Of a stretch of 64,000 bases of DNA, positions 1 through 8,675 are shown one piece after another. The position numbers and the translations under genes are program-made. How positions within the stretch are numbered: position 1 is the stretch's first letter; the number at the start of each line of letters is the position of its first letter. Below the pieces are notes generated by a model, which was not told the origin of the DNA, did not search any database, and worked only from the letters and a program-made list of their open reading frames with translations. The stretch comes from Rhodoplanes serenus (lineage in GTDB: Bacteria > Pseudomonadota > Alphaproteobacteria > Rhizobiales > Xanthobacteraceae): the NCBI GenBank assembly GCA_009720755.1, contig WNKV01000001.1:310001-374000 (forward strand), in the 5' to 3' direction.

Positions 1-19
1 GGCCGGGCCTCGCCCGGCC
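1..19. terminator. Perfect GC inverted repeat at window edge
   Basis: Eight bases, a three-base loop (ctc) and the exact complement form a strong hairpin. It probably ends a transcript entering from outside the window. No T-tract follows on the plus strand, so terminator function is only inferred. Confidence 0.35.
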
Positions 20-96
20 GTCCTGCATTCGGAGCCGTGATCCGTTGACCGGGCAGCGACGCTGTCCCACCATCGCGGCGAGGGGGACGACGACGG

Positions 97-450
97 ATGA
101 GACGCGCGACGAGAGGCAACTTCGCCGGCTTGGCGGCCGGCGTGGCTTTGGGGCTCACCGCCCTGTCGCTCACCGCCTGCGCGACGCCGTCGACGACGGC
201 GCCCAACACCGCCCCGCTCGAGCTCGGCATGACGCCGGCCGCCGCCGCGATGGCGCTCGGCGCGCCGCTCGAGCCGATGGCCGGGCCGCCCGGATCGGAG
301 GTCTATGTGGCCCGCGTCCCGGCCGGGACGCCGGGCATCTTCACGGTCGACGGCCTGGTCTGGCTCCAGTTCCGCAAGGGCCGGCTGACCGGCATCAAGC
401 GCGACTGGCATGTCGGCCCCAAGGGCGGGCTCCAGAGCCGTCCCTTCTGA
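97..450 (+). CDS. Small putative lipoprotein, SmpA/BamE-like fold possible
   Basis: This 117-residue protein has a basic N-terminus, a hydrophobic stretch at about residues 10-25 and the lipobox LTAC, so it should be cut and lipidated at Cys27 and anchored to a membrane. The mature part contains LELGMTPAAAAMALGAP and later FRKGRLTGI, a pattern like the small SmpA/OmlA/BamE-type lipoproteins in which a helical 'G-M-T' start is followed by beta strands. That family link is a guess from pattern only. The start was chosen because it gives an intact signal peptide. It stands alone, facing gmd tail to tail. Confidence 0.7.
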   Translation: MRRATRGNFAGLAAGVALGLTALSLTACATPSTTAPNTAPLELGMTPAAAAMALGAPLEPMAGPPGSEVYVARVPAGTPGIFTVDGLVWLQFRKGRLTGIKRDWHVGPKGGLQSRPF

Positions 451-501
451 TTCGCGGGGCCGGTGGACGGCGATCGGGTGGCGGCGATCAGGCGGGAGCG
501 A

Positions 502-1566
502 TCACGTCGGGACGCCGGCATTGTGCCGGCGCACTGCCGCCATGTCGGCATCGACCATCTCGTTCACGAGCTGCTCGAAGGTGACCTCGTGGCGCCAGCC
601 GAGCCGCTCGCGCGCCTTGCTCGGATCACCCTGCAACAGATGCACCTCGGTCGGCCGGAAGTAGCGCGGATCGACCTCGACCAGCACGCGGCCGCTGGCG
701 ACGTCGGTGCCCTTCTCGTCGACCCCCTCGCCGTGCCAGGCGAGCGTGATGCCGGCGCGCGCGAAGGCGCGCTCGGTGAACTCGCGCACCGTGCGGGTCT
801 CGCCAGTGGCCAGCACGTAGTCGTCGGGCTCGTCCTGCTGGAGAATGCGCCACATGCCCTCGACATAGTCGCGGGCATGGCCCCAGTCGCGCCGCGCATC
901 GAGATTGCCGAGGAACAGCTTCGGCTGCACGCCGGCCGCGATCGCCGCCACCGCGCGGGTGATCTTGCGGGTCACGAAGGTCTCGCCGCGCAGCGGGCTC
1001 TCGTGATTGAACAGGATGCCGTTGGAGGCATGGATGCCGTACGCCTCACGGTAGTTCACCGTGATCCAGTAGGCGTAGAGCTTGGCGACCGCATAGGGCG
1101 AGCGCGGATAGAACGGAGTGGTCTCGCGCTGCGGCGTCTCCTGCACCAGCCCATACAGCTCGGAGGTCGACGCTTGGTAGAAGCGGACCTGCTTCTCGAG
1201 CCCGAGGGTGCGGATCGCCTCCAGCAGTCGCAGCGTGCCGAGCCCATCGGCATTGCCGGTGTACTCGGGCGACTCGAAGCTGACCGCGACATGGCTCTGG
1301 GCCGCGAGATTGTAGATCTCGGTCGGTCGGACCTCCTGGACGATGCGCAGCAGATTGGTCGAGTCGGTGAGGTCGCCGTAGTGGAGCGTCAGCGGCACGC
1401 CCTGGACGTGCGGATCGTGCAGCAGGTGGTCGATGCGGGCGGTGTTGAACGACGACGAGCGCCGCCGCAGCCCGTGCACCACATAACCCTTCGCGAGCAG
1501 CAGCTCGGCCAGATAGGCGCCGTCCTGCCCGGTGATCCCGGTGATCAATGCGATGCGGTCAGCCAT
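502..1566 (-). CDS. gmd: GDP-mannose 4,6-dehydratase
   Basis: The enzyme converts GDP-mannose to GDP-4-keto-6-deoxymannose, the first step toward GDP-fucose, GDP-rhamnose or GDP-perosamine for surface polysaccharide, in the cytoplasm. The 354-residue length fits the family. Residues 9-16 give the NADP-binding TGITGQDG loop; STSELYG and the Tyr-x-x-x-Lys pair in [11 protein letters not shown] form the short-chain dehydrogenase catalytic site, and the nucleotide-binding [11 protein letters not shown] segment follows. A longer reading frame continues upstream, but the ATG at 1566 opens directly on the Rossmann fold. No second-step enzyme (Fcl/WcaG or Rmd) lies in the window, so the final sugar is unknown. 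Confidence 0.95.
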   Translation of the reverse strand: MADRIALITGITGQDGAYLAELLLAKGYVVHGLRRRSSSFNTARIDHLLHDPHVQGVPLTLHYGDLTDSTNLLRIVQEVRPTEIYNLAAQSHVAVSFESPEYTGNADGLGTLRLLEAIRTLGLEKQVRFYQASTSELYGLVQETPQRETTPFYPRSPYAVAKLYAYWITVNYREAYGIHASNGILFNHESPLRGETFVTRKITRAVAAIAAGVQPKLFLGNLDARRDWGHARDYVEGMWRILQQDEPDDYVLATGETRTVREFTERAFARAGITLAWHGEGVDEKGTDVASGRVLVEVDPRYFRPTEVHLLQGDPSKARERLGWRHEVTFEQLVNEMVDADMAAVRRHNAGVPT

Positions 1567-1661
1567 GGTGTTGCCCGTCGAGATAACGCCAGCCGGGCTA
1601 GTGCACGCCCGCGGCTCCCTGGGGACCACGGCTTTGCAGACTGCGCCCGGCAAAGCAAGGT

Positions 1662-2285
1662 TCAATCGGCCGGCCGGCCCGCCGAGCCCGGACGGGGCGG
1701 CGTCGCCGCCGGCGCCCCCGGCGCCGCGGGGTCTCCCGCCGCGGCGTGGCGGGCGAGCAGCCGCACCTGCATGAGGGCGAAGCCCAGGGTCAGCGGCACG
1801 AAGCCGAACAGCTTGAAGTTGACCCAGAAATCGGTGCTCTGCGTGCGCCAGACCAGCTCGTTGACGGCCGCCATGACGACGAAGAACACGGCCCAGCGCA
1901 CCGTCAGCCGCCGCCACCCCTCCGGGGTGAGATCGAACACGGTGTCGAACACCATGGCCAGCAGCGGCTTGTCGCGCCACAGGCCGACCGCCAGCACGCC
2001 GGCGAACAGCAGATAGATCAGGGTCGGCTTGAGCTTGATGAAGGTCTCGTCGTGCAGCACGAGAGTGAGCCCGCCGAACACCACGACGATGACGGCCGAG
2101 ACCATCGGCATCACCGGCAGGCGCCGGGTCAGCGCCCACGACACGCCGAGCGCCGCCACCACGGCGACCATGAACACCGCGGTCGCCGCGAAGATGCCGA
2201 AGCGGGCATTCGTCGCGAAGAACAGAACGAGCGGCCCGACGTCGAGCGCCAGCTTGAGTCCGGGGTGCAGGCTTGTATCGGACAT
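1662..2285 (-). CDS. yciB: Septation protein A family inner-membrane protein
   Basis: This 207-residue protein has about five membrane segments and the family landmarks [10 protein letters not shown] near the N-terminus, [10 protein letters not shown] in the middle, and [16 protein letters not shown] followed by the [10 protein letters not shown](V)P block. Members (YciB/IspZ/IspA) are inner-membrane proteins linked to envelope maintenance and septation, but their chemistry is unknown. The start at 2285 gives the usual short N-terminus; the open frame extends 76 codons further but the extra part is not conserved-looking. The C-terminal 30 residues are Ala/Pro/Gly rich and probably disordered. 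It is transcribed alone, divergent from the next gene. Confidence 0.9.
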   Translation of the reverse strand: MSDTSLHPGLKLALDVGPLVLFFATNARFGIFAATAVFMVAVVAALGVSWALTRRLPVMPMVSAVIVVVFGGLTLVLHDETFIKLKPTLIYLLFAGVLAVGLWRDKPLLAMVFDTVFDLTPEGWRRLTVRWAVFFVVMAAVNELVWRTQSTDFWVNFKLFGFVPLTLGFALMQVRLLARHAAAGDPAAPGAPAATPPRPGSAGRPAD

Positions 2286-2542
2286 TGGTGGAAATCCTGA
2301 TCGGGGCGGAGGACCTATCACGCGAGCGGCGCCGGCGCCACCCGGGCGGCACGCTCGGTCACAGGCCATGAGGCCGATCGCCGGCCCCATGTCGCCCACG
2401 ATCGGTAGCCGGCCGCCGCGCGTGTGACTGCGCGGCCACAGCCGGCGGATGTCCACGGTGAACATCGCGGCAAAATCATGGTTCGAAATTGACCGACCGC
2501 CAAAACGCCTCACACTGGCGAATCAGGGAGCGAGGCAACGCC

Positions 2543-2791
2543 ATGTCGGATTTCAGGATCAGGGATTTTCTGGACCGGCTCGGGGGCCTGGGCCTGATGT
2601 TCTCGGCCACCCGCATGGCCGACGGCAGCATTCGCCTCAATCAGTGGCGCGGCATCAACTACTACGAGAACGAGGCCGAGATCCGGTCGATCTGGTCGGC
2701 CAGCATCGACGGACGGGAAGGCCGCCTTCAGGATGTCGCCCGCTATGTCGAGCTGACCCAGAGCCGCCCGCGCACCCTCGACGCCGCCTGA
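2543..2791 (+). CDS. Hypothetical small protein
   Basis: The product has 82 residues and no recognised family. It begins with a charged DFRIRDFLDRL helix, contains NQWRGINYYENEAEI and ends with a short basic tail. No signal peptide or membrane segment is seen. The start is supported by purine-rich AGGGAGCGAGG about 8-15 bases upstream, and codon use matches the GC-rich neighbours. It lies divergent from yciB with about 260 bases of shared upstream sequence. Confidence 0.55.
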   Translation: MSDFRIRDFLDRLGGLGLMFSATRMADGSIRLNQWRGINYYENEAEIRSIWSASIDGREGRLQDVARYVELTQSRPRTLDAA

Positions 2792-2983
2792 TCGCATCAT
2801 CGCCGTTTCTCCGCCCGCTCGGCTTGCCATGCCCGCCGGCGGCGGGCGCATGCCCGCGGCGCCGTGATCGCGCCATCGAATCGGCACGTCCGCCCCACGA
2901 AATCGCCCCTCCGGTCTGGTCGAACCATACCGGGGCAAGACCGCGGCCGTCGTCCGATCGACCGCCGCGGAGGGGAGAGGCGG

Positions 2984-4114
2984 ATGCGCGTGTGGGTGAG
3001 AGAGCTGGCCGTCGCGATGGCGGTGGGGGTGCTGATCGGCGGAGGGCCGGCGGTGCACGCCGCCCCGAACGACGCCGAGATCGCCCACGCCGAGACCGCC
3101 CACGCCGAGACCGCCCACGCCGGACCGAGCCGCGAGACGGCCCGCGCGCCGGCACCGGCACCGGCGGCAGCCGCCACCCCGGCCCCTGCCGGCTTCGAGT
3201 CCGCCGACGCGGTGCTGCGCTGGATGGCCGGGTACCGGGGCCGGCCGGAGCCGACCCGCCTGCCCGCCGCGATCGCGACGCTCAGTGCCGCCGGCGCCTT
3301 GGCGATCCCGGAGCGGGCCGGCCTGCCGGTCGGCTTCCTGGCCGGCGTCATCGCCGCCCAGCCGACCCGGGCCGACAAGCTCGTCACGGCGCTCGACCGG
3401 CTGCCCCCGCGCGACTCCTGGGTGATCGTCCGCGCCATCGCGTATTCGGGCCATCCCGACTGGAAGGGCCTGCTCGCCCGCACGGCGGCGCGGCTGCCCG
3501 CCCAGCGGGCCGCCATCGAGGGTTATGTGCAGGACCGCCTGCCGGTGCTCGACCGCCTGGCCATGGACGATCCGCCGTCGGGGTGGAGCCGGCTGCGCGC
3601 CTGGCTGCCGTTCGCCGCCGAGGCCGTGTCACCCCCCGCCCTCGAGGTCCGCCCCGAGGTCCTCGACACTCTGTGGGGCGTCTACTTCGCCACCGGCGAC
3701 GCCGCGCCGCTGCGCCGCATCGTGGCGCTGCTGCCGTGGTGGCGCGAGCGCGACGACCTCCGCCGCCTGACGGTGGGCTGCATGGCGCGCTTCACCTTGG
3801 TGGCCAATGCCACCCGCGACCCGGCCCTGCTGGCGCTGCTGCGCGAGGAGGCGACCCGGCAGCCGGCAGCCGGCGCGGCCGATCTGCGCGACGCCCTCGC
3901 GGCCGCCGAGAGCGACGATCTCGCGCGGGTGCGAACCGAATCGCTCGCCGCCATCCAGGCGCTCGAGCGCAAGACGCGCGACCGCAACCCGCCCGACCGC
4001 AGCAAGACGCTGGAGCCGAGCCCCGCCGGCGATCGCCCGGCGGCGGCGCTCCGCCGCCCGCGCGCCGAGCCCGACACCTTCACGGCGGCGGCCGGAGCGC
4101 CGGTCGATCGCTGA
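2984..4114 (+). CDS. Exported hypothetical protein
   Basis: This 376-residue protein has an N-terminal signal peptide (hydrophobic residues about 8-22, cleavage near VHAAP) and is probably periplasmic. After it come three near-identical five-residue units of the AHAET type, encoded by 15-base direct repeats at about 3073-3120, and an Ala/Pro-rich linker. The rest is Ala/Leu/Arg-rich helix without a motif I know, perhaps a helical-repeat protein. ATG 2984 is preceded by AGGGGAGAGG. The open frame reaches back to 2864, but the extra residues would destroy the signal peptide. Confidence 0.65.
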   Translation: MRVWVRELAVAMAVGVLIGGGPAVHAAPNDAEIAHAETAHAETAHAGPSRETARAPAPAPAAAATPAPAGFESADAVLRWMAGYRGRPEPTRLPAAIATLSAAGALAIPERAGLPVGFLAGVIAAQPTRADKLVTALDRLPPRDSWVIVRAIAYSGHPDWKGLLARTAARLPAQRAAIEGYVQDRLPVLDRLAMDDPPSGWSRLRAWLPFAAEAVSPPALEVRPEVLDTLWGVYFATGDAAPLRRIVALLPWWRERDDLRRLTVGCMARFTLVANATRDPALLALLREEATRQPAAGAADLRDALAAAESDDLARVRTESLAAIQALERKTRDRNPPDRSKTLEPSPAGDRPAAALRRPRAEPDTFTAAAGAPVDR

Positions 4115-4298
4115 CGACGGCGGCGGCCCGAGGCCGGCACACCCGGCCGCGCCACGCAGCTTCGGTCATCGCCGAATCAAATCCGCCGGCGCGGCGCTGT
4201 CGAGCGCCGGCCGGCGGAGATCGTGATGAAACGACTGGATCAATGCTGCTGGCGCAGAGGACCGGCCCGTGGGCCGATCCGGTAACGCGGAGACGCGA

Positions 4299-4478
4299 TT
4301 ACTTCTTCTCGACCTTCTCGGCAGCCGCCTTGGCGTCGATGAAGTTGTAGCGCGGGTTGTTCAGCACGAAGGCGTGGACCGCGATCGCCACCAGAAGGGC
4401 GACGATCCAGATCACCGGCAGCCAGGTCGACGGATTGAGGACCAGCCAAATCTTGTAGTCGTCTTGCGGGTTGGCCAT
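4299..4478 (-). CDS. pucA: Light-harvesting complex alpha subunit (LH2/LH4 type), copy 1
   Basis: This 59-residue bacteriochlorophyll-binding polypeptide forms the inner ring of a peripheral antenna in the photosynthetic membrane. The sequence shows the typical N-terminal [14 protein letters not shown] block, one membrane helix, and the BChl-ligating His in AVHAFVL, followed by [15 protein letters not shown]. The gene lies 17 bases after pucB copy 1 in the usual beta-alpha order. The second pair at 5220-5558 encodes an alpha subunit differing at only a few positions (V/I exchanges in the helix). Confidence 0.95.
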   Translation of the reverse strand: MANPQDDYKIWLVLNPSTWLPVIWIVALLVAIAVHAFVLNNPRYNFIDAKAAAEKVEKK

Positions 4479-4495
4479 GACAGTTCTCCTTCAGC

Positions 4496-4642
4496 TCAGA
4501 ACCACGGCTTCCACGCCCAGACGAGAACGTGGGCGAGAACGGCGATCACCACGAAGGCGCTGAACGTGGTCTTGAACTGCGAGTGGAACTCGAGCGCCTC
4601 CTGCTCCGTCAGGCCCGACAAGCTCCTGTTCAGATCAGCCAT
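4496..4642 (-). CDS. pucB: Light-harvesting complex beta subunit, copy 1
   Basis: This 48-residue outer-ring antenna polypeptide has the family core LSGLTEQEALEFH, a polar N-terminus, one membrane helix and two His residues (EFH and LAHVLVW), the second being the BChl ligand, then the C-terminal WAWKPWF. It is first in the pucBA operon, whose promoter lies at 4962-4993, leaving a leader of over 300 bases. Copy 2 at 5412-5558 is clearly paralogous but differs at about a dozen positions, so the two antennae may absorb differently. Confidence 0.95.
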   Translation of the reverse strand: MADLNRSLSGLTEQEALEFHSQFKTTFSAFVVIAVLAHVLVWAWKPWF

Positions 4643-4961
4643 CTAGATACCCTCCATAAGGGTTTGCCAAGGAACGCCGTCCGTCGGCGCTCCACGCGGG
4701 TTTGCCGTGACGGAAATCGTCACGACCTTCTCTCCACCCGGCGACGCCGGGCGAGAATGACGAGCGCACGCGATGTCGCTGGAGAAAGCACGTCCAGGCG
4801 AGCGACACTGAGCGGCACATTTCGCAGCAGAACCAGGGTCGACAAAGCCCGACCGCGGCCGGGTCAACGATCTCCACTGCCGATCCGAAAAAGCCGATAC
4901 GGCAAAGCCTATCCGAGCTTGTGCAATCGAGATACGCACGGACCCGCTCTGTCGAAACGTG

Positions 4962-4993
4962 TGTAATGCTACCTTTACGGACCTATGTGTCAA
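4962..4993 (-). promoter_or_regulatory. puc copy 1 promoter: TTGACA box with degenerate PpsR site
   Basis: Read leftwards, TTGACA occupies 4993-4988. The segment 4962-4979 is TGT-N12-ACG, one base from the PpsR/CrtJ palindrome TGT-N12-ACA. The same two elements occur with identical spacing (26 bases between their left edges) upstream of copy 2, where the palindrome is perfect. PpsR is the aerobic/light repressor of photosynthesis genes in purple bacteria; its action here is inferred from the motif. Confidence 0.55.
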
Positions 4994-5132
4994 CGATGAC
5001 CAATACGTAGCACGGCAGCATTACGGAAGTCGCGCCGGCGCGTTACGACGATCGATCGAAGCACCCGCGCGCGAGCGTCGCGCGGCGGGGCAGGTCGGCC
5101 CCAGGCGAGGGTCGAGGGGGCGCAGGGGCGAG

Positions 5133-5167
5133 TAAAAAACTGAAAACGCCCGGCACGGGCCGGGCGT
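5133..5167 (-). terminator. Rho-independent terminator of pucBA copy 2
   Basis: On the minus strand ACGCCCGGC, a four-base loop and GCCGGGCGT form a nine-base-pair stem, followed by a T-rich run (complement of the A-tract at 5133-5146). It lies about 50 bases after the stop codon of pucA copy 2, so the two puc operons are probably separate transcripts. Confidence 0.85.
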
Positions 5168-5219
5168 CTCCACCACGCGAACGAAAGCTCGGAGGTCCCG
5201 GAGACCGGGCCGCGTCAAG

Positions 5220-5399
5220 CTACTTCTTCTCGACCTTCTCGGCCGCCGCCTTGGCGTCGATGAAGTTGTAGCGCGGGTTGTTCAGCACGAAGGCATGGAC
5301 CGCCACGGCGACGAGCAGCGCCGCGATCCAGATCACCGGAAGCCACGTCGACGGATTGATGACGAGCCAGATCTTGTAGTCGTCTTGCGGGTTGGCCAT
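5220..5399 (-). CDS. pucA: Light-harvesting complex alpha subunit, copy 2
   Basis: The 59-residue alpha antenna polypeptide has [14 protein letters not shown], a membrane helix with the BChl-ligating His (AVHAFVL) and the C-terminal [15 protein letters not shown]. It is nearly identical to copy 1, differing by conservative changes in the helix, which suggests a recent duplication of the operon. It follows its pucB by 12 bases. The operon ends in a clear terminator at 5133-5167. Confidence 0.95.
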   Translation of the reverse strand: MANPQDDYKIWLVINPSTWLPVIWIAALLVAVAVHAFVLNNPRYNFIDAKAAAEKVEKK

Positions 5400-5411
5400 T
5401 TCGAAATCTCC

Positions 5412-5558
5412 TCAGAACCAGGGCTTCCAAATGAAGACGAGAATGTGAGCAAAGGCGGCGAGCACCAGGAACGCCGTGAACGTGGTCTTGAACTGCGCGT
5501 GGAATTCGAGCGCCTCGTCCTCGCTCAACCCTGACAAACTCCTGTTCGGATCAGCCAT
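5412..5558 (-). CDS. pucB: Light-harvesting complex beta subunit, copy 2
   Basis: The 48-residue beta antenna polypeptide has LSGLSEDEALEFH, a membrane helix containing the ligand His in FAHILVFIW and the end KPWF. Compared with copy 1, the residues next to the ligand His differ (AFAHILVF against VLAHVLVW); such positions tune BChl absorption in this family. The operon is the one nearest the PAS-LuxR regulator and the phytochrome genes, a placement like the phytochrome-controlled LH4 genes of Rhodopseudomonas palustris. Confidence 0.95.
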   Translation of the reverse strand: MADPNRSLSGLSEDEALEFHAQFKTTFTAFLVLAAFAHILVFIWKPWF

Positions 5559-5815
5559 CACGACTCTCCATGAGCAGGGCCGGCGACGGTCGTGACACCG
5601 TCCCGCCGCGGGCCGGGTGGATCTTCGGAAGATCGTCGGAGGTCCGGTGGCGCACGACGGCCGGATTCGGACGCAGGTCCGGCCGGTGCATGTCGCAGAC
5701 ACGATGGCGTCTCTCCGCCGGACCCGACCCGTCGCCGCGACAATGACGCTCGACCAAGCCGGGCTTCACGGAGAAACCCCCGCCGAAAACCATCGGATAA
5801 CAGGCGATCTCCGAC

Positions 5816-5847
5816 TGTACTGGAGGCTTTACACCGGCCCGTGTCAA
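5816..5847 (-). promoter_or_regulatory. puc copy 2 promoter: TTGACA box and perfect PpsR palindrome
   Basis: TGT-N12-ACA occupies 5816-5833 exactly and TTGACA is read leftwards at 5847-5842, so the palindrome covers the spacer and -10 side of the promoter, where bound repressor would block polymerase. A TACGTA stretch just upstream of the -35 box is shared with copy 1. Repression by PpsR is inferred from the consensus. Confidence 0.6.
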
Positions 5848-5858
5848 CGCTCGTCACT

Positions 5859-6325
5859 ACGTAACACCGCGCATCTATTCCGTAACTCCTCGGCGCTATC
5901 TCGGCGACCGTCGAGCGCCGTCATGCGGCACGCCGAAACCATGGCGCTCCCCGATAGCCGCGCGGCATTATGGTTTGACGAAGGCCCCACGCCGGACATC
6001 GGCGCAGCAGAGGAGAAAACCACGACGGACACGCCCAAAGCCCCGGATGGCGGCCGCAGCCGCCACAGACCATCCATCATGTTCCGGTGTTACGTATTAA
6101 TTGTCGTTGACCCCGGCCGGCATCTTTCTATGCTCATTGTCGCTAGGTAATAGCCTCTTATACTCTCCGTTTCGCCCCTCTCAAGCCGTCGAGCCAGACG
6201 GCGCGGGTGGGGCGAGACACCAAGCTGCCGGCGGACCGTTCACGCGGGTGCGTTATTGCCCGTCGTGTTCGGTCCCTCGGCCGTTGGAGAGGCCCGGTCG
6301 ACGCAGCCGTCCCCGCGCTGCTCGT
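5859..6325. other. Intergenic stretch without a recognisable gene
   Basis: Between the puc copy 2 promoter and a short tandem repeat I see no coding signal. It has lower GC than its neighbours in parts (about 6090-6180) and may hold promoter or leader sequence, but no element could be assigned. Confidence 0.4.
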
Positions 6326-6414
6326 CCCTGCGCTCCCTGGCCCTGCGCTCCCTGGCCCTGCGCTCCCTGGCCCTGCGCTCCCTGGCCCCGTGTTCACTGG
6401 CCCGTGTTCACTGG
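6326..6414. repeat. Tandem 15-base repeat, six units
   Basis: Four perfect copies of CCCTGCGCTCCCTGG (6326-6385) are followed by two diverged units of the form CCCCGTGTTCACTGG (the last one base shorter). On the minus strand the array stays open as Gly-Pro-Gly-Ser-Ala repeats, but no start site or homology supports a protein, so I treat it as a DNA repeat between the puc operon and the regulator gene. Confidence 0.8.
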
Positions 6415-6517
6415 CCCCGCGCACCGGCGATGCGGTCTCGACCCGGTTCGCCGTCGACATGCGATCACGCAAGGACGCCGCGGGCAGCTCGCCCCCGGCG
6501 GCCCGAGATCGTCTGCG

Positions 6518-7243
6518 TCAGTTGCGGCGACCCGGCAGCCGGGCGCCCAGGGCGACGGCCTGCATGCGATTGTCGAGCCGCAGGCGGCGCAGCACGGCGG
6601 CGACGTGCAGCTTGGTGGTGTTCATGGAGATGCCCAGCAGCGCCGCGATCTCGGTGTTGCTCCGGCCCTGTCCGATCAGCGCCAGCACCTCGCGTTGACG
6701 CGGCGACAGGCTCGCCAGGTTCGACAGGCCCGGCCCGTCGTCCGGCCCTCCGTCGGAGGGCGGCGCCGGCCGCGAGCGATCCGGACCGGGCGGCGCCATG
6801 GACTTGAGGATGGTCTGCTCGATGGCGCTGACGATCCGATCCAGCTCGTTGCCCGGTTGGGCCGCGGTTGCGAGCGCCAGTGCCGTCTCGCTCGGCAGCA
6901 GGCCCGAAACATCGAGATGGAGCAGAACGATGTCCGACGGCGGCTCGCGGTCGTAGGGCAGCGCGACCACCAGGACGAGACCGCCGCCTCCCTCGCACAA
7001 CCGCACCCAGCTGAAGATCGGCTGCCGCCCGTCGCTCACATCGTGCAGGCTGCGCGCCTGCTCGGGCGAGCAGGCGCGGAAATAGTTCAGGCGCCCGAAG
7101 CGATCGGCCGTTCGCAGACCGGCGAGACCGGCGAGACGCCGCGAGGCCGCGTTCTCGTCACGCACCGATCCGTCCGGAGCCACGACGGCGATCCCGACCG
7201 GCAGAAGCTCGGACGACGTCATCCCATCGGCCAGATCGTACAT
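6518..7243 (-). CDS. PAS-like sensor with LuxR-type DNA-binding domain
   Basis: This 241-residue transcription regulator has residues 1-110 resembling a PAS fold (GIAVVAPDGSV, SRRLAGLAGL, later VRLCEGGGGLVLVVALPYD). After a Pro/Asp-rich linker, residues about 175-235 form a LuxR/GerE helix-turn-helix with LSPRQREVLALIGQGRSNTEIAALLG and the recognition helix NTTKLHVAAVLRRL. There is no receiver domain, so the signal is probably sensed directly by the PAS part. The start at 7243 has GGAGGGAG upstream. Placed between the puc operons and the phytochrome operon, it is a good candidate for an antenna-gene regulator. Confidence 0.8.
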   Translation of the reverse strand: MYDLADGMTSSELLPVGIAVVAPDGSVRDENAASRRLAGLAGLRTADRFGRLNYFRACSPEQARSLHDVSDGRQPIFSWVRLCEGGGGLVLVVALPYDREPPSDIVLLHLDVSGLLPSETALALATAAQPGNELDRIVSAIEQTILKSMAPPGPDRSRPAPPSDGGPDDGPGLSNLASLSPRQREVLALIGQGRSNTEIAALLGISMNTTKLHVAAVLRRLRLDNRMQAVALGARLPGRRN

Positions 7244-7550
7244 CTCGGGCCTACTCCCTCCGCGGCGGACGCGAGGAGCGATCCGACGTGCGCAACGCAA
7301 GGTCGGTAGCGCGACGGTATTATAGGGATCGCGGCCACGACCCAGATAGGGACCATCGCCCCTACACTCCCGCGGCTATCGCGTATGGTCGTACCGGCTA
7401 GAGCATTGTCCGGCGAAGTGGACGCCGGCTCGCCGTCGCGACTGCGATCCAATCACGATTTTCAATCACGACTTCTGAAAGAACCCGACCAGGCCGGATC
7501 GAAATCCGCGGTGACGCAACCTTGCGGACGGACGATCTCGGGCGCCGCCA

Positions 7551-8675
7551 TCAGAGCGGCACGCGCGCGAACAGGGTCGTGCCGCGATCGAGCATCGATT
7601 CGATCTCCAGCGTGCCGCCCACCAGCGACAGGCGTTCCCGCATGCCGAGCAGGCCGAGATGACGCGACGGCGATCCGGCCGGCGGCGCCTCGTCGATCAC
7701 CATGCCACGCCCGTCGTCCTCGACGATCAGACGGGCGCCGTCGTGATCCTCCTCCAGGATGATGCCGATCCGGCGGGCTGCCGCGTGACGAACGATGTTG
7801 GTGATCGCCTCCTGGAGAACGCGATAGAGCGCCGACTCGATCGCCGCCGGCAATCGGCGTTCGAGGGCGAGGTGAAGATCGAAGTGGAGCCCGCTGCACG
7901 GCTGCCATTCGGCCGGGATCTGCCGGATCGCCTCCTGCAAGCCGAGATCGTCGAGCACGGTGGGTCGGATCTCCCACGCCAGCCGGTGCAGCTCCTCGCT
8001 GATGCGCACCGTCAGGCCCTTCATCGACGCGACATCGCCTGCAATGTCGCCACCCGCGGCCGCCGCGCGCGTGACGGCATCGAGGCCGAGCTGCAACAGC
8101 GTGAGCGACTGGCCCAGGCTGTCGTGCAGCTCGCGCGCGATGCGCCGGCGCTCGGCCTCCTGGTCGTTGACGACGCGACGCAACACCTCGGACAGCTCGG
8201 TCTCGGCGATGGCCCGGCGCTCGGTCTCGTACTTGAGCTGGCGCGCCGTCGCCTCGGTCTCGATCAGCCGGCGGTCGAGCTCGGCGAGCGCCTGGGCGTT
8301 GCGCTCGGCGTACCGCATCGTGCGTTCGAGCAGCACATGATCGAACTCGCCCTTGACCAGATACTCGTTGGCGCCCGCCGCGGTGGCGGCCCGGTCCACC
8401 GCATCGCTGCCGAAGCCGGTGAGCACGATCATCGGCTTGAGAATGCCGTGGGCGCGCGCCACCCGGATCAGGTCGAGCCCGCTCTCGGGGCCGAGCCGGA
8501 TGTCGACGAAGTAGAAGTCGTGCGCATCGGCGGCGATCGCGGCCGACGCCTCGCCGTAGCTCGCCACCCAGTCGAGCGAGCGGTCGGGTCCCGGAATCCG
8601 TCGCAGCATCCGGCCGAGCGTGAGGAACTCGATCTCGGCGTCATCGACGAGCAGGATGCGACGGGCCGCCGTCAC
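7551..8675 (-). CDS. Receiver-histidine kinase hybrid (NarX/HisKA_3 type)
   Basis: The 374-residue cytoplasmic protein has an N-terminal receiver (ILLVDDAE, acceptor Asp in YFVDIRL), a helical linker, a HisKA_3 dimerisation domain with the phospho-His in RRRIARELHDSLGQS, and a HATPase domain (N-box LQEAITNIVRHA, G1 VEDDGRGM, G2 LGLLGMRERL). HisKA_3 kinases normally phosphorylate LuxR/NarL-type regulators, and one is encoded at the head of this operon. The GTG start at 8675 overlaps the stop of the preceding receiver gene and has GGAGG eight bases upstream. An ATG at 8726 in frame would give a long overlap and is less likely. Confidence 0.85.
   Translation of the reverse strand: MTAARRILLVDDAEIEFLTLGRMLRRIPGPDRSLDWVASYGEASAAIAADAHDFYFVDIRLGPESGLDLIRVARAHGILKPMIVLTGFGSDAVDRAATAAGANEYLVKGEFDHVLLERTMRYAERNAQALAELDRRLIETEATARQLKYETERRAIAETELSEVLRRVVNDQEAERRRIARELHDSLGQSLTLLQLGLDAVTRAAAAGGDIAGDVASMKGLTVRISEELHRLAWEIRPTVLDDLGLQEAIRQIPAEWQPCSGLHFDLHLALERRLPAAIESALYRVLQEAITNIVRHAAARRIGIILEEDHDGARLIVEDDGRGMVIDEAPPAGSPSRHLGLLGMRERLSLVGGTLEIESMLDRGTTLFARVPL

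Noticed and set aside
463-2016. Plus-strand open frame of 517 codons
   Set aside because: It is antisense to gmd and yciB, both of which have clear motifs; the composition is that of a shadow frame.
2449-4350. Open frame of 633 codons across several features
   Set aside because: It overlaps the exported protein in another frame, contains low-complexity Arg/Pro/Gly runs and has no start signal.
6158-6472. Minus-strand frame with repeated Gly-Pro-Gly-Ser-Ala
   Set aside because: The repeat comes from the tandem DNA array; there is no ribosome-binding site and no similarity to known proteins.
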